In this document: positions 24,983 to 37,255 of the stretch, one piece after another
Position numbering within the stretch: position 1 is the first letter of the stretch
Layout of the letters: each line of letters starts with the position of its first letter
NCBI GenBank assembly: GCA_027625915.1
Contig: JANTQA010000070.1
Span: 9,863,001-9,927,000 of the forward strand
DNA from: Anaeramoeba flamelloides
Taxonomy: Eukaryota; Metamonada; Anaeramoebidae
Direction of reading: 5' to 3'
Length of the DNA: 64,000 nt
The notes under the pieces: model-generated
The model's database searches: none
What the model saw: the letters and a program-made list of their open reading frames with translations, nothing else
Told to the model about the DNA's origin: nothing
Translations under genes and position numbers: made by a program

Positions 24983-25390
24983 AATCACATATGAGTGAAA
25001 CTCAAGTGTAAATATGTACAGTTGTAAAAAATAGAGTTATACAATTTTTGAGATAAATTTAGAGTTCCATTCAATTATCCAAATTTTGGTAATAGTAAAC
25101 CAAACATCCGTTTTGATTTTTGAGTTTAAATGGATTTTCAATATAAAATCATTTGGTGAACACTAAATACTTTGTTTGAAAAAAGATTTTTTTTGAAAAC
25201 TGAAAGATTAGTGTTCATCAAACGATTTTAGGTTTACAATTATTATTAATCTATTAAGATAATTAGATATTATATTTACTATTACCAAAATTTGGATACA
25301 TGCATGGAACTCATTATTTATCCCAAAAAGTGGAAAAACTCTATTTTTTACAACTGTACATATTTACTCTAGTGAACAGAGTTTAATCCA
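24983..25390. mobile_element. Foldback element with arms of about 190 bp
   Basis: Almost the whole element is palindromic: AAATATGTACAGTTGTAAAA on the left against TTTTACAACTGTACATATTT on the right, and CCAAATTTTGGTAATAGTAA against TTACTATTACCAAAATTTGG. The central loop is about 20-30 bases. Confidence 0.8.
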
Positions 25391-25440
25391 AGAGAAAAAT
25401 AAGTTTTTTTTAAACACCAAGAGGAACTTTTTTTATTTAA

Positions 25441-26190
25441 GGGATTAGCGTCTATTAAGGAGAAGCCCCGGATCAAAGTATGTTGTTATTGGGTTTAACA
25501 ACATTAGTACTACATAGTTCAAATGTCTCTAAAAAATCGATTATTCAAGTAGTAATATTTGTTGATCTCTTCAATTAAAAATGATCTATGTATTAGTAAA
25601 AAACCCAACAATTTCGGAATAAAATCTGCATTTTGCCATAAATTTAAAGGTTGAATTATCAATATACAGACTTTAAAGTCACAAAATATCTTTCTTAAAT
25701 ATGTTGCGAAATGTAGATTAGTTACTAAAAATTCGTTTTTTTTTAAAAATTAAATAATTAACCAATAAATTTTTTTGACAAATTATTTCTCAAATCATGC
25801 AAATATATTGATTCTACAAGTACCTTTATCAAAAGGAAACAGAAATAATCAGTCTTTGTGCTTTTATGTTGATGATTATTGAGTTAATCTTTGAAATTAA
25901 AAAATTAAAAAAATAGTTACTTTTGGAGGTTCTAAATCTAAATTATGTAATACCAGAATACTTTTTATTTTGAGTTTCTCTTTTTTAGATTTTAGAAAAG
26001 GAATTAAAAAAAAATTTTTCAAAATGAAACATTTTTAATAGTGATCTTTAGTAAAAAATGAAATAATTTATTGTGCAATAAGATTTATAATAGATTTTTT
26101 AGAGCTATTTGAGCCATAGAGCACTAATACCATTTACACCCAATTACAACTTGCTTTAATGATTGGTAAATCTATGGTGACGCTAATCCC
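25441..26190. mobile_element. TTAA-flanked element with inverted ends
   Basis: A 750 bp segment bounded by TTAA on both sides. It starts GGGATTAGCGTC and ends GACGCTAATCCC. A looser inverted match extends about 95 bases inward (ATTGGGTTTAACAACATTAG against CTAATACCATTTACACCCAAT). TTAA duplication with GGG/CCC ends is the habit of piggyBac-type elements. No transposase is present, so that assignment is inferred. Confidence 0.7.
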
Positions 26191-26541
26191 TTAACGATAT
26201 AAAATATATCGATGAACAATAGGATTTCTCTCAAATTCTTTTAAGCTATGGAGAGTTCTATTTTATTCTGATAAAAAATTTATATTTGTAAAATAACTTG
26301 TATGGAAATTCAGATCAATTTACAATCATTTTGTTTCCACATTTTCTATAATCATAGAATTGATTTCTTTCAAAAAAATAAAGATTCATTTTATATAATT
26401 TATTTAAAAAAAATTTGGAAATAAAAAGAAAAGGATTTAATTAAAATTTCTTTTTGATAATTACGATATTTCGGAATTAGTTCATTATATTATAAATATT
26501 ATATATTCATTAAAATTAATTAAATAAATAATAAATAAATT

Positions 26542-29500
26542 CTACATATAACCACCATTTTTCAATGTATTTTCTATAATACTTAAATTAACTGCATCAA
26601 ATACATTTTCGATCTATTAAAAGTATAAATGAAAAAAATAGAACAAAGATCAAAATGAATAAAATCATAATGGAATGATTAAATATAATTGAATTGATAT
26701 TAAAAAATAATAAAAATAAATAAAAAAATAAAAATAAAAAGTAAGAAAAGTGTAAAGATTAATAATAATTACATTTCTTGTATCTGTCGCACATGTAGAA
26801 TGGCAAAAAATATTTCTAGATTCATTTTCACCAGCTTCTAAAAATTTGAGTTTTATAAATTTTTTTGCTTCGTCAGGATCGTTTCCACCTTCATAATCTG
26901 GAAAGCATTGACTTAAATCTTCTGTTTTAATTTTTTCTTCAAAAAGATCAATTTTGTTAAAAAAGAGTACACAATTTTTTTCTTTAAAAAATTTATCATT
27001 TGAAGTTTTTTCAAATAATACTAAACTTTCTAATAATCTATTTACTTCTTCGTCTTCAAACAATTTTTGATTAAATTCATTTATAGCAACAACCTATTTT
27101 TGTTTGTTTTTGTTTATTTGTATTTTTATTTGCATTTGTATTTATTATTTATAATTGTAGAGATGATATTTTCCAGAAATTAAATTATTAGCTACGCCTT
27201 TTTTGTTTTTATGATTATTTTATATTAAATTTTTTCTTTATTTTCATTATTTGAATTCAAAATATCTTATAAATTGTTTTCTTAAATTAAGTTTGTATAT
27301 AAACTCAAAAGATGTAAACAATTATATTTTTTTTTTTATTTTTTATTGTTTATTGTTTATTGTTTATTTTGACTTTTTTCCATTTTTTCCCCTGGGAAGA
27401 ATTTTCTCTATTTTGGGAAGAAGAGTTATAAAGAAAAAAGATCAAGTGGTTACTTGCTAATACTGAGACAATGAAACATGATGATAGTGTCTGTAACTTG
27501 AAAATAAAAACAAAAAGGCAAAGTTTTACGAAAAATAAATAAGGTTTGAAGTAAATCAGATCAAAAAGAAAATTAGAAATTATAACAATTAAATAACAAC
27601 CATCCCCAATTGAGCATTCATGTTCAACTATCAAATTAAATAAAATTAACCAAATGTATTGTGATTGTGATTTTGTGTGTTCTTAATTAAACGATAGCAT
27701 TGTTTGTTTTTTTTTTTGATTTTTTACAAATTGCTTTTTATAAACCCTTTTTTTTTAAATTTCTTTTTTTTTCTTTTTTTCATTTTTCTTTTTTTCAATT
27801 TTGATTTTTTGCTTTTGATTTTTAAACATAAAAAAAAATTTGGGTGGGTCTTTCCCTTGAATAATCCTGAAATATATGTTTTTACAGCTTAAATTAACCT
27901 TTAAGGAAATTTAAGTAAAATGGCATCTAGAGCGTAATTTAAACTTCCTCAATAATAATAATAAAAATAATATTGATATTTTTTGTAGTTTACTTTATAA
28001 TATCTTCTAGAATTCAAATAAAAAAAATTGTTAATTTCTTTTTCTATGAAATTATTTTTTTCAATATATTTTTTATTTTAAAAAAAACATAATTTCATTT
28101 TCCAAGAAACCAGTTTTAATTAAAAAAATAAAACAAGTTTTTCTTGTTTTAAGTAATTTAGCACTAATTAATGATAAAAAGTGGTTCAAATATAAGCCGG
28201 TTTTGATTCAAATTCACTTTAAATCTTTTAAGAATGTTTAACTTGTAATGGGATAGATCCGATGAGTATGGTTACATTGCACTGTAATGGGATTTATTTT
28301 TTGAAATATTAGTAAAGTAATTGGTGATGATTTTAAAAAAAAAATCAAATCGATCATTAGAGGTTTTGATGATATCTATGCTTAAGTCATCATAAAGTTA
28401 CAAAAATCGCGATTATTTTTAAAAAATCCTGATATTTGTAGAAAATCACAATATTCAATATTATCGCGATAATTATTAAAAAATCGCGATATTCTATAAA
28501 ATTACAATAATTATTATTTAAAAATCGTGATAAATGTCAAAATATCATGATTAAAAAGTAATCGCGACATAAAAGTTGATGGGTTTTATGGCTAATTCAG
28601 CAATGTTATTACAAAGAAATTTTGTTTGATCAAAAAACAGATTCCTTGAAAAAAAGTTATTCTTTTAAAAAACAACAAAAAAGATAATTGATTCAATCAG
28701 TAATCAGATCAAAGAGTTTTATTGTATTTTCTTTTGATTTGGTTGTCAAACCTATCGATTATTTTGAGATCAACTTTAATTAATAACTAAAGATAAATAA
28801 ATATTTTCTCAGTGAATCTGGTGTTGTAAATTGCGTTGAAAAAAAAGGGCTTCTAAAACAACCAACCATTCACACGTTCTTTAAAGAATGTGTTCTTGGG
28901 TTAAAACATTTTCAATATTCTATGAAAGCTGAAAGGGGTATGTATAAACTTTTCAAAAGCTTTCACAACAATCTAGAGACATTATCATCAATTATTAAGT
29001 TTTTTTGTACATTTGTTTTTTTCTTCTTTTAATTCTTCTTCTCTTTGTATTGGACACAAAATAAAACCAGAGCTTTGAGGTTTTTGTTTGATCGATCACC
29101 AATAAGAAGGGAAATTACCCTTCTTTTTTGTTATTTAAAATTGTGAAGGTAATAACTCCATTTTTAAAAAAAAAAACATCTATTTTATATTCAAGTATAT
29201 TGTTGAAATGGGTTATTTTTTAGTTTGATCAAAAAATTCGTTTGAGATTTTTTATTTTGTAAAAAAAAAAAATGAAAAGAAAAAAATTTTGTTTCATTAT
29301 AAACCAAACTCATTCCCTTTATAAAGTTTTCTACCTTTCAAAACTTTCAAATACTTGAAGACAATTCACAACTCTTGCAAACACTTTCTAACATTTTTAA
29401 AGTGGAAAAGTGATGAAAAAGTCTCAAGACTTTATTAAAGTCAAGGGATTTAATAATTTGATTTCAAAAAAATAATATTTCATTTTTTTGCGATATTCAT

Positions 29501-32500
29501 TTTGTATCACGATTTTATGTTTTTTTGCAATAAAGTAGGACTAATTATGATTTTTTTAATATTATCGCGAATTAATTGTTAATATATTGTTAATGTATGT
29601 TATCATCAAAACCTCTATTAAATTAAAAATAATTGACAAATTAAAAAAAATGTTGATTTATCAATAGGTTACAAGTTAGTCATGAACTTTTTTTTCGATT
29701 TTAAAAACTTGTAATTTGAAAAATTTTCTTCTCTTCTTTTCTTTTTTTAATTCTAAATTATTTTTTTATTTTATTTCTCCACTTGGAAAGAAATAAAAAG
29801 TTATTCTCACTTGTTAAAATAAATTAATCAAATTAAAATAATTAACTTTAATTTACAATCATGTTTCATAATTATCATTTTGTTGTTTGATTTATTTGAA
29901 TTTGTATTGATTAAGGAGTAATATTTATTTAAACAGTCAATAAATGTCCTAAATTTTAACAATATTGAACTTGCAGGAGAACTTAAATATTTTTGGGTTA
30001 CAAATAAATATTTTTGGTTTTTTATTATATTGAGATATTCTTGAACACTTCCAACTGGTAGAATTTAGCAACTCATTATAATTGTAATTATAAATTTCTT
30101 TTTTAAGAATCTTTAGGTTCTTTGAATTCCAATTGATTTTATGGTTGATTCTTTGATTGAATTTTAGTAATTTTTCAAGATATGGAAGAGATAATTCTTT
30201 TAATTTATTTTTGAATTTACATTTTTTTTTATTAATTGAAATTACTGTATTTCCTATTTTAAATTCTGTTTTATATAAAAGAACTGGTGCGTTTCGGTTT
30301 ATTTTGGATATTTCAGTGATACATGAATTTATCCAAGAATTTAAATAATTTAGGGTTGTTATTTTATAATTATATATTTCTATTCCATATGTTAATTGGC
30401 TTAATATAAAAGATTTAGGTAGTCTAATTTCAAAATTATTTGTTAAATAAGTTATTATTAAATAATTGTTTATAATTATTTAAAGTTTCTTTTGCCTTTT
30501 TTAAATTATATACTAAATGTGAAATTTTATTCAAGTAAATACCCAAATATTTAATCTTTGATAAATCTTATGAAATTTCTGTTTTATCTTTATTAGGTTT
30601 TAATCCAAATTGAACAATTATTTAATATATTGAATTTAATTTTTCATTTATTTGTTTTATATTTCCTTTTTTAATTAAAATTAACTCATCTGCAAACATT
30701 TGACAATGATTAGTTGTTGGTATTATTTTTAATAAAAGAAAATGTGAAATAAGAGCAAATATTATAGGTGACAACGGATCTTCTTGGAATATACCAAGTC
30801 CTTTTCCTTGATAATATGTTAATAAAAAAAAGTTTTGAATGATTTTGATTAAAATAATTTTATATTTTTTGTTTATGGGCTATTTACAAAAGGATTTTTT
30901 TATTTTAATTTTGAAATATAATAAATTTTTGTTTTAAGAAAATAAAATTCAAGAAATGATTTACATAAATTAAGAGTGTAACATTATCAAATTGATGAAT
31001 CCATTTTCTTCTTTCAGATCGTTGTCCGCCAACATCAACAACACTATTTATATCAATAAATAAAATAGAAAGGTAATGAAGATTTTAAAATTGAGATAAT
31101 TTGGAAGTTAAAACAGTAATTAATTAATAAATAAAAAAAATGTAATTTAGTGCCATAACCAACTCTTTTACATATCTAAAGGAAAAATAATAATAATAAT
31201 TAAGTTTCATTTGATTTTTTTCCAAAAAATTTCCAATATTTATTTTAATAATACTAGGTGCTAAGTATCTTCAAATTTAAATTTTAGCTTTATTTTTTGT
31301 AAAAAAGTACTGACGTTTATACTCAAATTTCATTATTATGATTTCAAATCATAATAATATAGCTAAAAGATGTTTTGATGATAACATGTATAATCACACT
31401 ATTAACAATAAATCGCGATAATATTAAAAAATCATGATTTTTCCTACTTTATCATGAAAAATTAGAAAATCATGATATTTCACAATATCTCGATAAAATA
31501 AATATCGCTAAAAAAAGAAAATTATTGTTTTTTGAAATCAACTCAATAAAAATCTCTTGACTTTTACAAAGCCTTGGGACTTTTAGAACATTTTTCCACT
31601 TTCAAAGTGTTTAAAAGTGTTTGTAAGGGTTGTGAACTGTCTTCAAGTTTTTGGAAAGTTTTGAAAGGAACCAAATTTTTATGAAAGGAATGCAACTGTT
31701 TTTATTCGGAAAAAAAATGTTTTTCATTTCATTTTTTTTTTTTCATTTCTTTTTATACAGAATATAAATTCTACACGAATTTTAAGATCAAACAAATAAT
31801 AACTCCATTTCGAAAATGAACTTGAGTAGAAAATAAATGTGTTTTTTAAAAATGGGGTTGTTGCCTTCACAAGTTAAATAATCAAAAAGAAGAAAGAGAA
31901 ATTTTTCCTTCTTATTGAGATCGATCAAAAAAAAACGCTTTAAACTCTAATTGTGTTTTCGGTCAAATATAAAGATATGGAGAAGGTGAATAACAAGAAG
32001 AAAAGAAGTGTCCAAAAAATCTTAATAATTGGTGATAATGTTGAAAGGTTATGTGAGAAAAATTGAAAAGTTGGCCAACCCCTTTAAATTTTCATCTAAT
32101 ATTGAAAATGTTTGAACCCAAGAAAACATATTTCTTTAAAGAACACGTGAATGGTTGGTTGTTTTAGAACCATTTTTTATTCAACACAATTTATAACACC
32201 ACGATTGACCGAGAAACTATTCATTTGCCTTTTGTGTTAATGTTGTTGAATTAAAATATCGATCGATATGTTTGTCAACCATATCAAAAATAAAATACAA
32301 TAAAACTCTTTATCTGATCCTTGATTGGATCAATTATCTTTTTTGTTGTTTTTTAAAAGAAGAACTTTTTTTTCAAGGATCTATTTTTTGATCAAACAAA
32401 ATTTTTCTTTTTCAAAATATCTCGAATTAGCCTTAAAGAAATCAACTGTTATATCGCGATTAATTTTTTATCATCTATAAATTTTTAATTACGATATATT

Positions 32501-35172
32501 GGCATTTATCATGATTTTTAGACAATAATCATAATTTTAAAGAATATTGCGATATTATTGATTATCACAATTTTATAAAGTATTGAGATTTTTGAAACTT
32601 TATCGTGAGTTGAAAACGAATCGTTAAATCCTCTAATAATTAAAATTAAGACGAAAAAAAAAAAAAAAGAAAGGTTTTCTTATATATTTTTTATAAATTT
32701 TGTTCTAAAATTATCAAAATTGTAAATCTGTTCTAAAAATTTTTCAATTCGAAACTTCTTGCTCAGAGGTAATATTAGGTTATTGTAATTAATAAAACTT
32801 TGTTTTCTTGGTTTTTGTGATTGATTTTAAGATTCAAAAATTCATATAACAATTCGGGAAAAAAAGTTCAACACGGTTTTTAATTTGGAACCATTAATAG
32901 AACCTGAAAAGGAAAACAAAAAGTAAAACCAATAAAAAGAAGAAACAAATTAACTTCAAATGATAATCCATTATATTATTTTCAACCAAACCAACAAATA
33001 CAATTTAAATCTTTCTTGATTCACGAAGACGATGAGTTCTTTTGGAGATCCTCAAAATAGTCAAAATTTTCAGCAAATTTTTAATAATAGATTATTTAAA
33101 TACAAACTCCCTACCTTAAGATAGTATTAAAAAAACTGTTATTGTGTTGAGTCCTCCATTTTGTTTTTAATCATTTGTTTTTTTCTTTTATTAATCGATC
33201 TTAATTTTGAATTTTCAGGTTCAATGAAGGTTCCCAATTACAAATCGTGTTGAAATTTTTTTCTCTAAATGGTAATTGAGAATAATTTGATAATGTTCAT
33301 AATTTAAAAATCAAGACGCAAATTTCAAAATAGCACTATTTCTGTATTCTAAAGGAATAATAATATAAGAAATGGTCAATTACAAATAATTTTAGAATTT
33401 TCTTTGTATCCTATTTCTTTCTTTCTTTAAAAGCCAATTTAATTGAAAAAAAAAAGTACATGGTCAGATTTGGAATTACTGTTGAGAGAAAAATGTTGGA
33501 CACAGAAAAATGGTTGGACACCATTTTTAATTGAGAACATTAGTAAAATTGAAAATCAAATCCTATTGTTAATGAGGTGAATTTTATATAAATCCAGGTT
33601 TAAATATGTTACAAGTTCATTAGTCTGTGGTGTGTGTAGAATACTCATTTGAATGGTTGACGACTAAAGTAGATCATGTTATTTTAACAATAATCCAAGT
33701 TTTAGTCAAGTTTACTATTAATTCTGAAAATGGTAATTTTTAAACTTGCTTTAGATTATGAGAGAGAAGATTTTGAAAAAGTAGAATTACATTAGTCCTT
33801 ATTCTAATAAGTAGATTATTGTTCTTTTCTTTAGTTATTTCAAAAACGATTGAAATTAAAAATCATTTTCAGTAAGGTTCAAAATTAAAATTCACACCAA
33901 CTATTTTTCTCTGTCCAAAATTTTTCTCTCAACAGTTATAATAATTCCTAAATCGAAAAAAAAAGGTATGTTTTTTTATTCAAAAATTATTACTTCAAAA
34001 TCATTTATGAGAGGTATGTGTGAAATAGTTGGATTGCTTATTACAGTATTCGTTTTATTTGGTTTCTGAAATTGGAATTAAAAAATATAAAAGAATGAAA
34101 AAAAAAAAATTCAAACTTCCAAGGTGTTTCTCCAAAATTAAAAGAAATTTTATTCAAGCCAGTTGTTGGGATTCTACATAATAAAATATCTCTATCAGTT
34201 GGAGAGTATTTTGGATCTCCTATTCTGTCTATATCATCAAGATAACTAATAACGTTTTTGAAAGGAAATAATACATTATAGATAATTAAAAAAAAAATTT
34301 TTTTTTTTTGGTTCGATAAAAAAAAGTTGCAAAAAAATTTAAATATCAAAGAGACAAAGAACAAAGATTAAAAAATTTAATTACTAATCTGAAGAATCAG
34401 GAAGATGAAATTTATTTCTATTTTTAAAGGCTGTTTTTAAAGCAGGATCTGCCCAGAGTTGTTTAATCTTTGTAACTGTGTCTGTTTTTAATTCTTTTAT
34501 TTCGCTTGTCTTGATATTTACAAATTCACGAGCTAATTCCTTTTCAGAAGAAGAAATTAATAAACCAAGATTTTTGAACGAAAAGGAGGATTCGAATGCA
34601 AGGAACACAAAGAAGAAGATGAAAAAATGAAAAAGAAAAAATGAAAAAAAAAATATTTTTTTAAAAAAAAAGACAAAGTTGTTGAAAAAAAAGTGAAGGT
34701 TGTTGAGAAAAAAAAAGTTATTAAAAAGTGGCTTGAAAACAGTTTAAAAAGATCAAGGTATAAGCAACAAGATTAGGAACACTCTGTTAGATCCTTTTGT
34801 TTTCAATTCTTGAAATGGTATACCCAAGATCAAGTTAAAATAAAAAATTAAACAACAAACGTGATTCTTTTCTTCAAGCTCCCAACCAAATGATTTACAA
34901 GCGTTCACCATTTGGGCAGTGTGTATAACTAAATTCTTTCGAATAGTGGTAAAATAGGTTTCACGATCGGTCTGCCGGAAACCGCCTTTATGTAAAATTA
35001 ATAATTGCTTTATAAATGTTGATTTCCCTGATTCACCTGTCCCTAAAACGAGGATGTTTACTTGATTTCGAACTTCTTCCTGTTCGATTTGTAATTCTTC
35101 TTCAATTTGTTTGTTTTTTTGTTTTTTGGCGTTGTGTTTCTTTTTGGCTTCTTTTGATCCTTTGGGTCCCAT
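26542..35172 (-). CDS. Heterotrimeric G-protein alpha subunit
   Basis: Six exons: 35172-34861, 34539-34385, 34245-34117, 31043-30965, 27093-26773 and 26613-26542. The spliced length of 1068 nt gives exactly 355 aa, the usual size for this family. Motifs in order are P-loop GTGESGKST (residues 44-52), helical domain with IKQLWADP and [15 protein letters not shown], switch I CRIPTTG with the Arg needed for hydrolysis, switch [14 protein letters not shown] with the catalytic Gln, NKIDL, and TCATDT. The protein binds and hydrolyses GTP and couples seven-helix receptors to effectors at the membrane. Gly2 and Ser6 of MGPKGS allow myristoylation, although Pro3 is unfavourable. The C terminus NGGYM lacks the Cys at -4 used by pertussis toxin, so it is not of that Gi type. 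Introns are 321, 139, 3073, 3871 and 159 bp. The start of exon 2 (GAAAAG acceptor) is the least certain boundary. Confidence 0.95.
27350..27965 (+). repeat. Dispersed repeat shared with 44.4-45.0 kb
   Basis: About 600 bp near the 3' end of the fourth G alpha intron matches 44440-45040 in the same orientation: AAAAAGATCAAGTGGTTACT and GAGCATTCATGTTCAA in both. No terminal repeats or transposase seen. A short piece also appears near 15640-15700. Confidence 0.65.
28360..29615 (+). mobile_element. TIR element family 1, copy b
   Basis: About 1256 bp, with the clearest ends of the family: GAGGTTTTGATGATA on the left and TATCATCAAAACCTC on the right, flanked by TA on both sides. Repeated ATCGCGAT words lie near each end. 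The interior matches copy a throughout, including AGAATGTGTTCTTGG. It lies in the fourth intron of the G alpha gene. Confidence 0.75.
30030..30835 (-). mobile_element. Degenerate LINE reverse-transcriptase fragment
   Basis: On the minus strand an open segment reads [20 protein letters not shown] and then [11 protein letters not shown], matching the reverse-transcriptase core QGDPLSPLLF and the catalytic YADD box. A following segment, split by stops, reads [13 protein letters not shown] and [10 protein letters not shown], the usual LINE continuation. The catalytic Asp pair is FADE and several stops are present, so it is dead. No endonuclease part was found. It lies in the fourth intron of the G alpha gene. 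Confidence 0.8.
31368..32634 (-). mobile_element. TIR element family 1, copy c (inverted)
   Basis: An inverted copy of the 1.27 kb family in the third intron of the G alpha gene. The left end reads ATGTTTTGATGATAAC. The right end (AATCCTCTAATAATT) is more diverged. One G alpha gene thus carries two copies of the family in opposite orientation, in neighbouring introns on either side of the 79 bp exon 4. Confidence 0.7.
32858..33270. mobile_element. TIR element family 4, copy b
   Basis: About 410 bp with arms AAAAAAAGTTCAACACGGTT and AATCGTGTTGAAATTTTTTT. The interior matches copy a (AACAAATACAATTTAAATCT). It lies in the third intron of the G alpha gene, about 220 bp from the family 1 copy. 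Confidence 0.65.
33440..33968. mobile_element. TIR element with arms of about 95 bp (G alpha intron 3)
   Basis: Left arm holds ACTGTTGAGAGAAAAATGTT and right arm AATTTTTCTCTCAACAGTTA, with extended pairing outward to GATTTGGAATTA and TAATTCCTAAATC. Length about 525 bp, no coding frame. Confidence 0.7.
34246..34860 (-). other. Short introns 1 and 2 of the G alpha gene, with exon 2 between
   Basis: Intron 1 is 34540-34860 (321 bp, GTTTGT donor, GAAAAG acceptor). Intron 2 is 34246-34384 (139 bp, GTAATT donor, TTAG acceptor). Exon 2 (34385-34539) is shared with the gene entry. These represent the short intron class. Confidence 0.75.
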
Positions 35173-37255
35173 TTAAAAACAAGATAAAATTAAAATCAAT
35201 TCAAGATAAAAATGGAAATTGTCTTTGAAAAACAAGAAAAAATGATCTTCTTTGGACAATTTAAAATCAAAGAAATCTTGTGAATAATAAAATAATGAAT
35301 TTTGATTTTAAATTTGATTACAAATTGATCAACTCTACACTTATAGGAACTTTTTTTTAAGGTGGAAGGTAACGAAAAAAATCTTGAATAAAATTTTACA
35401 AAAAAGCAAAAAAAATTTAAATCATCTTGAAAGTGAAAAATAAAGTAAAAAACTGATTTAGATAGTAACCAGAATTTTCTTTCAATACTATTTTAAGAAA
35501 TCAATTTTTCGTTTTTAAAAGTTTGTACGATTTTTCTGATGTTTGAAAAGTTCCAAAAACAAACTATTTTTGATTTATATCCAAAAATATTTTCTTTGAA
35601 AGAAGATTGAAATCTTATTGCCTGTGAGAGAATGGCTCAAAAATACAACTAAAAAAGAAAACCCAATAAGTTCTTAAATGGCTCTGTAAAAAAAATCAAC
35701 TTTTGATCAAAAAAATTACAATAATTATTATAAAATTTTTAAAAACTTTAGTTTTTTTGATTCAAAGTTTGATTTTTGAATCAATTTTTTCTCTTTTTTT
35801 TGAATAAAAAAATCAGAATAAAGAACCAAATGATAAAATCTAAAAATCTTCCGAAAAGAATTTTTTAACCCTGGAAAATTCAAGTACGATAAAACCGAAA
35901 GAAATATTTTTTTATTTGATTATTTATAATCTTCTAAACAATATACCCTAGAATTAATGATTTCATTGAGCTATTAATAACCCAAAGATTAAAATTATTA
36001 ATCGGTTTTACAATTATTTCTCAATTTTTTTAAATTATTTTTAAACAAATAAAATGATTCCGAATTAATTTTTATCATGGTAAACTAACCAATATAGCTT
36101 TTTAAATCTGTATTTCCTTTCAAAAGGAATATCTCTTGTTTTTTTTTTTTTTTTTCGATGGATTCAGAAGGGTATTGATTAAAAAAGTGACAATAACCAA
36201 ATATTGATATTGGTTTATAAAATTTCAACAATTAAAAGAAAAATTTTTGAAATTTTACTTTTTGTCTAAATATTTACTCTTAAGTAATAAAAAAAAAATT
36301 AAAATTAAAATTGGTGGTTTTTGATCTAGAAAAATGTTAAATATTGATATCATTCAAGATTTTGATTATTGTTTTGTGGGATCGTATCAAGGTTTTCTAG
36401 AATTTAAAAGAATCAAGTGAAAAACAAAGATTTTACGCAATTCTTTGGGATCCTGGAAAACCTAACTACGTGTTATCTTGAAAAAAAATGAAAAATATAG
36501 ATATAAGAATTTCATGACAATAATAAAAAAATTTAATAATTTCATAGATACTCTTAAAAAAAGAATATTTAAGTGATATTATCATGAGTAAGTGTTGGGA
36601 AAATTCTTGTTCATAAAATTTCACTAAAAGAGTTTTTGAATTAGGGTAAAGAGGAAAAAATAATAATCTCTCTTCAAAAATTTACCAAATTTATACTGAA
36701 GTTATTCGTCTGATATTTTTTAGAAATTATTTCTTTTTAATTAATTGTTAATAAAATATTATTGGGAAATAAAAGAAATATAGGAAGAAGAAACCAAATT
36801 AATTGGTAAATACATATTTGTTAGTATTTTAAATTGGGATAATAAACATAAAGCTGATCTATCAATTTTCCAAAATACCAATTGGAAAAAAGTGAAAAGA
36901 AAATGAATTAAAAGATAATTGAATTGTAAAGAATGAAAAGTATTTTTAGGAAGAGGATAAAAGGAAACTAAAAAGTAAAATAAAATGACACAAAAAGATC
37001 CTCTAAGAAGAAAAAAAATTATTATTTGCTTTAAATTAGTTAGTTTTGTTGAGTTGTGGTATGTTTTTTTTTTGGAGTTGGTTGTAAATCAACTGAATTT
37101 TGTAAATTTTATCTTCTTGATTGCCAGTTGAAGTATCTATGATAATTAATATACTCACAATTTGTAATCTTTGCTATTTTGATTAAAATATTTGATGTTT
37201 CATTGTAATCTTAATTTCTTGAGCACACTCTTAACACAGATTCCAACAACCCAAG
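35173..37255. other. Intergenic DNA upstream of the G alpha gene
   Basis: AT-rich, with one solitary hairpin module (36390-36475) and homopolymer runs. No gene or other repeat family was recognised. Confidence 0.5.
36390..36475. repeat. Solitary hairpin module (type A)
   Basis: A single type A module: GGTTTTCTAGAATTTAAAAG on the left and GATCCTGGAAAACCTAAC on the right, with no neighbouring modules. It shows that modules occur alone as well as in arrays. Confidence 0.6.

Larger units (their letters stand above)
27094..30964 (-). other. Intron 4 of the G alpha gene (3871 bp)
   Basis: Donor GTAAAT at 30964, acceptor AATAG at 27094. It holds the LINE reverse-transcriptase fragment, TIR family 1 copy b and the 27.4 kb dispersed repeat. 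Confidence 0.9.
31044..34116 (-). other. Intron 3 of the G alpha gene (3073 bp)
   Basis: Donor GTTTGA at 34116, acceptor AAATAG at 31044. It holds TIR family 1 copy c, TIR family 4 copy b and the 33.4-33.97 kb TIR element. Confidence 0.9.

Noticed and set aside
26665-27063. The frame at 26665-27063 as a separate small GTPase-like gene.
   Set aside because: It contains only the last GTPase motifs and joins in phase to the G alpha exons upstream and to the final exon downstream.
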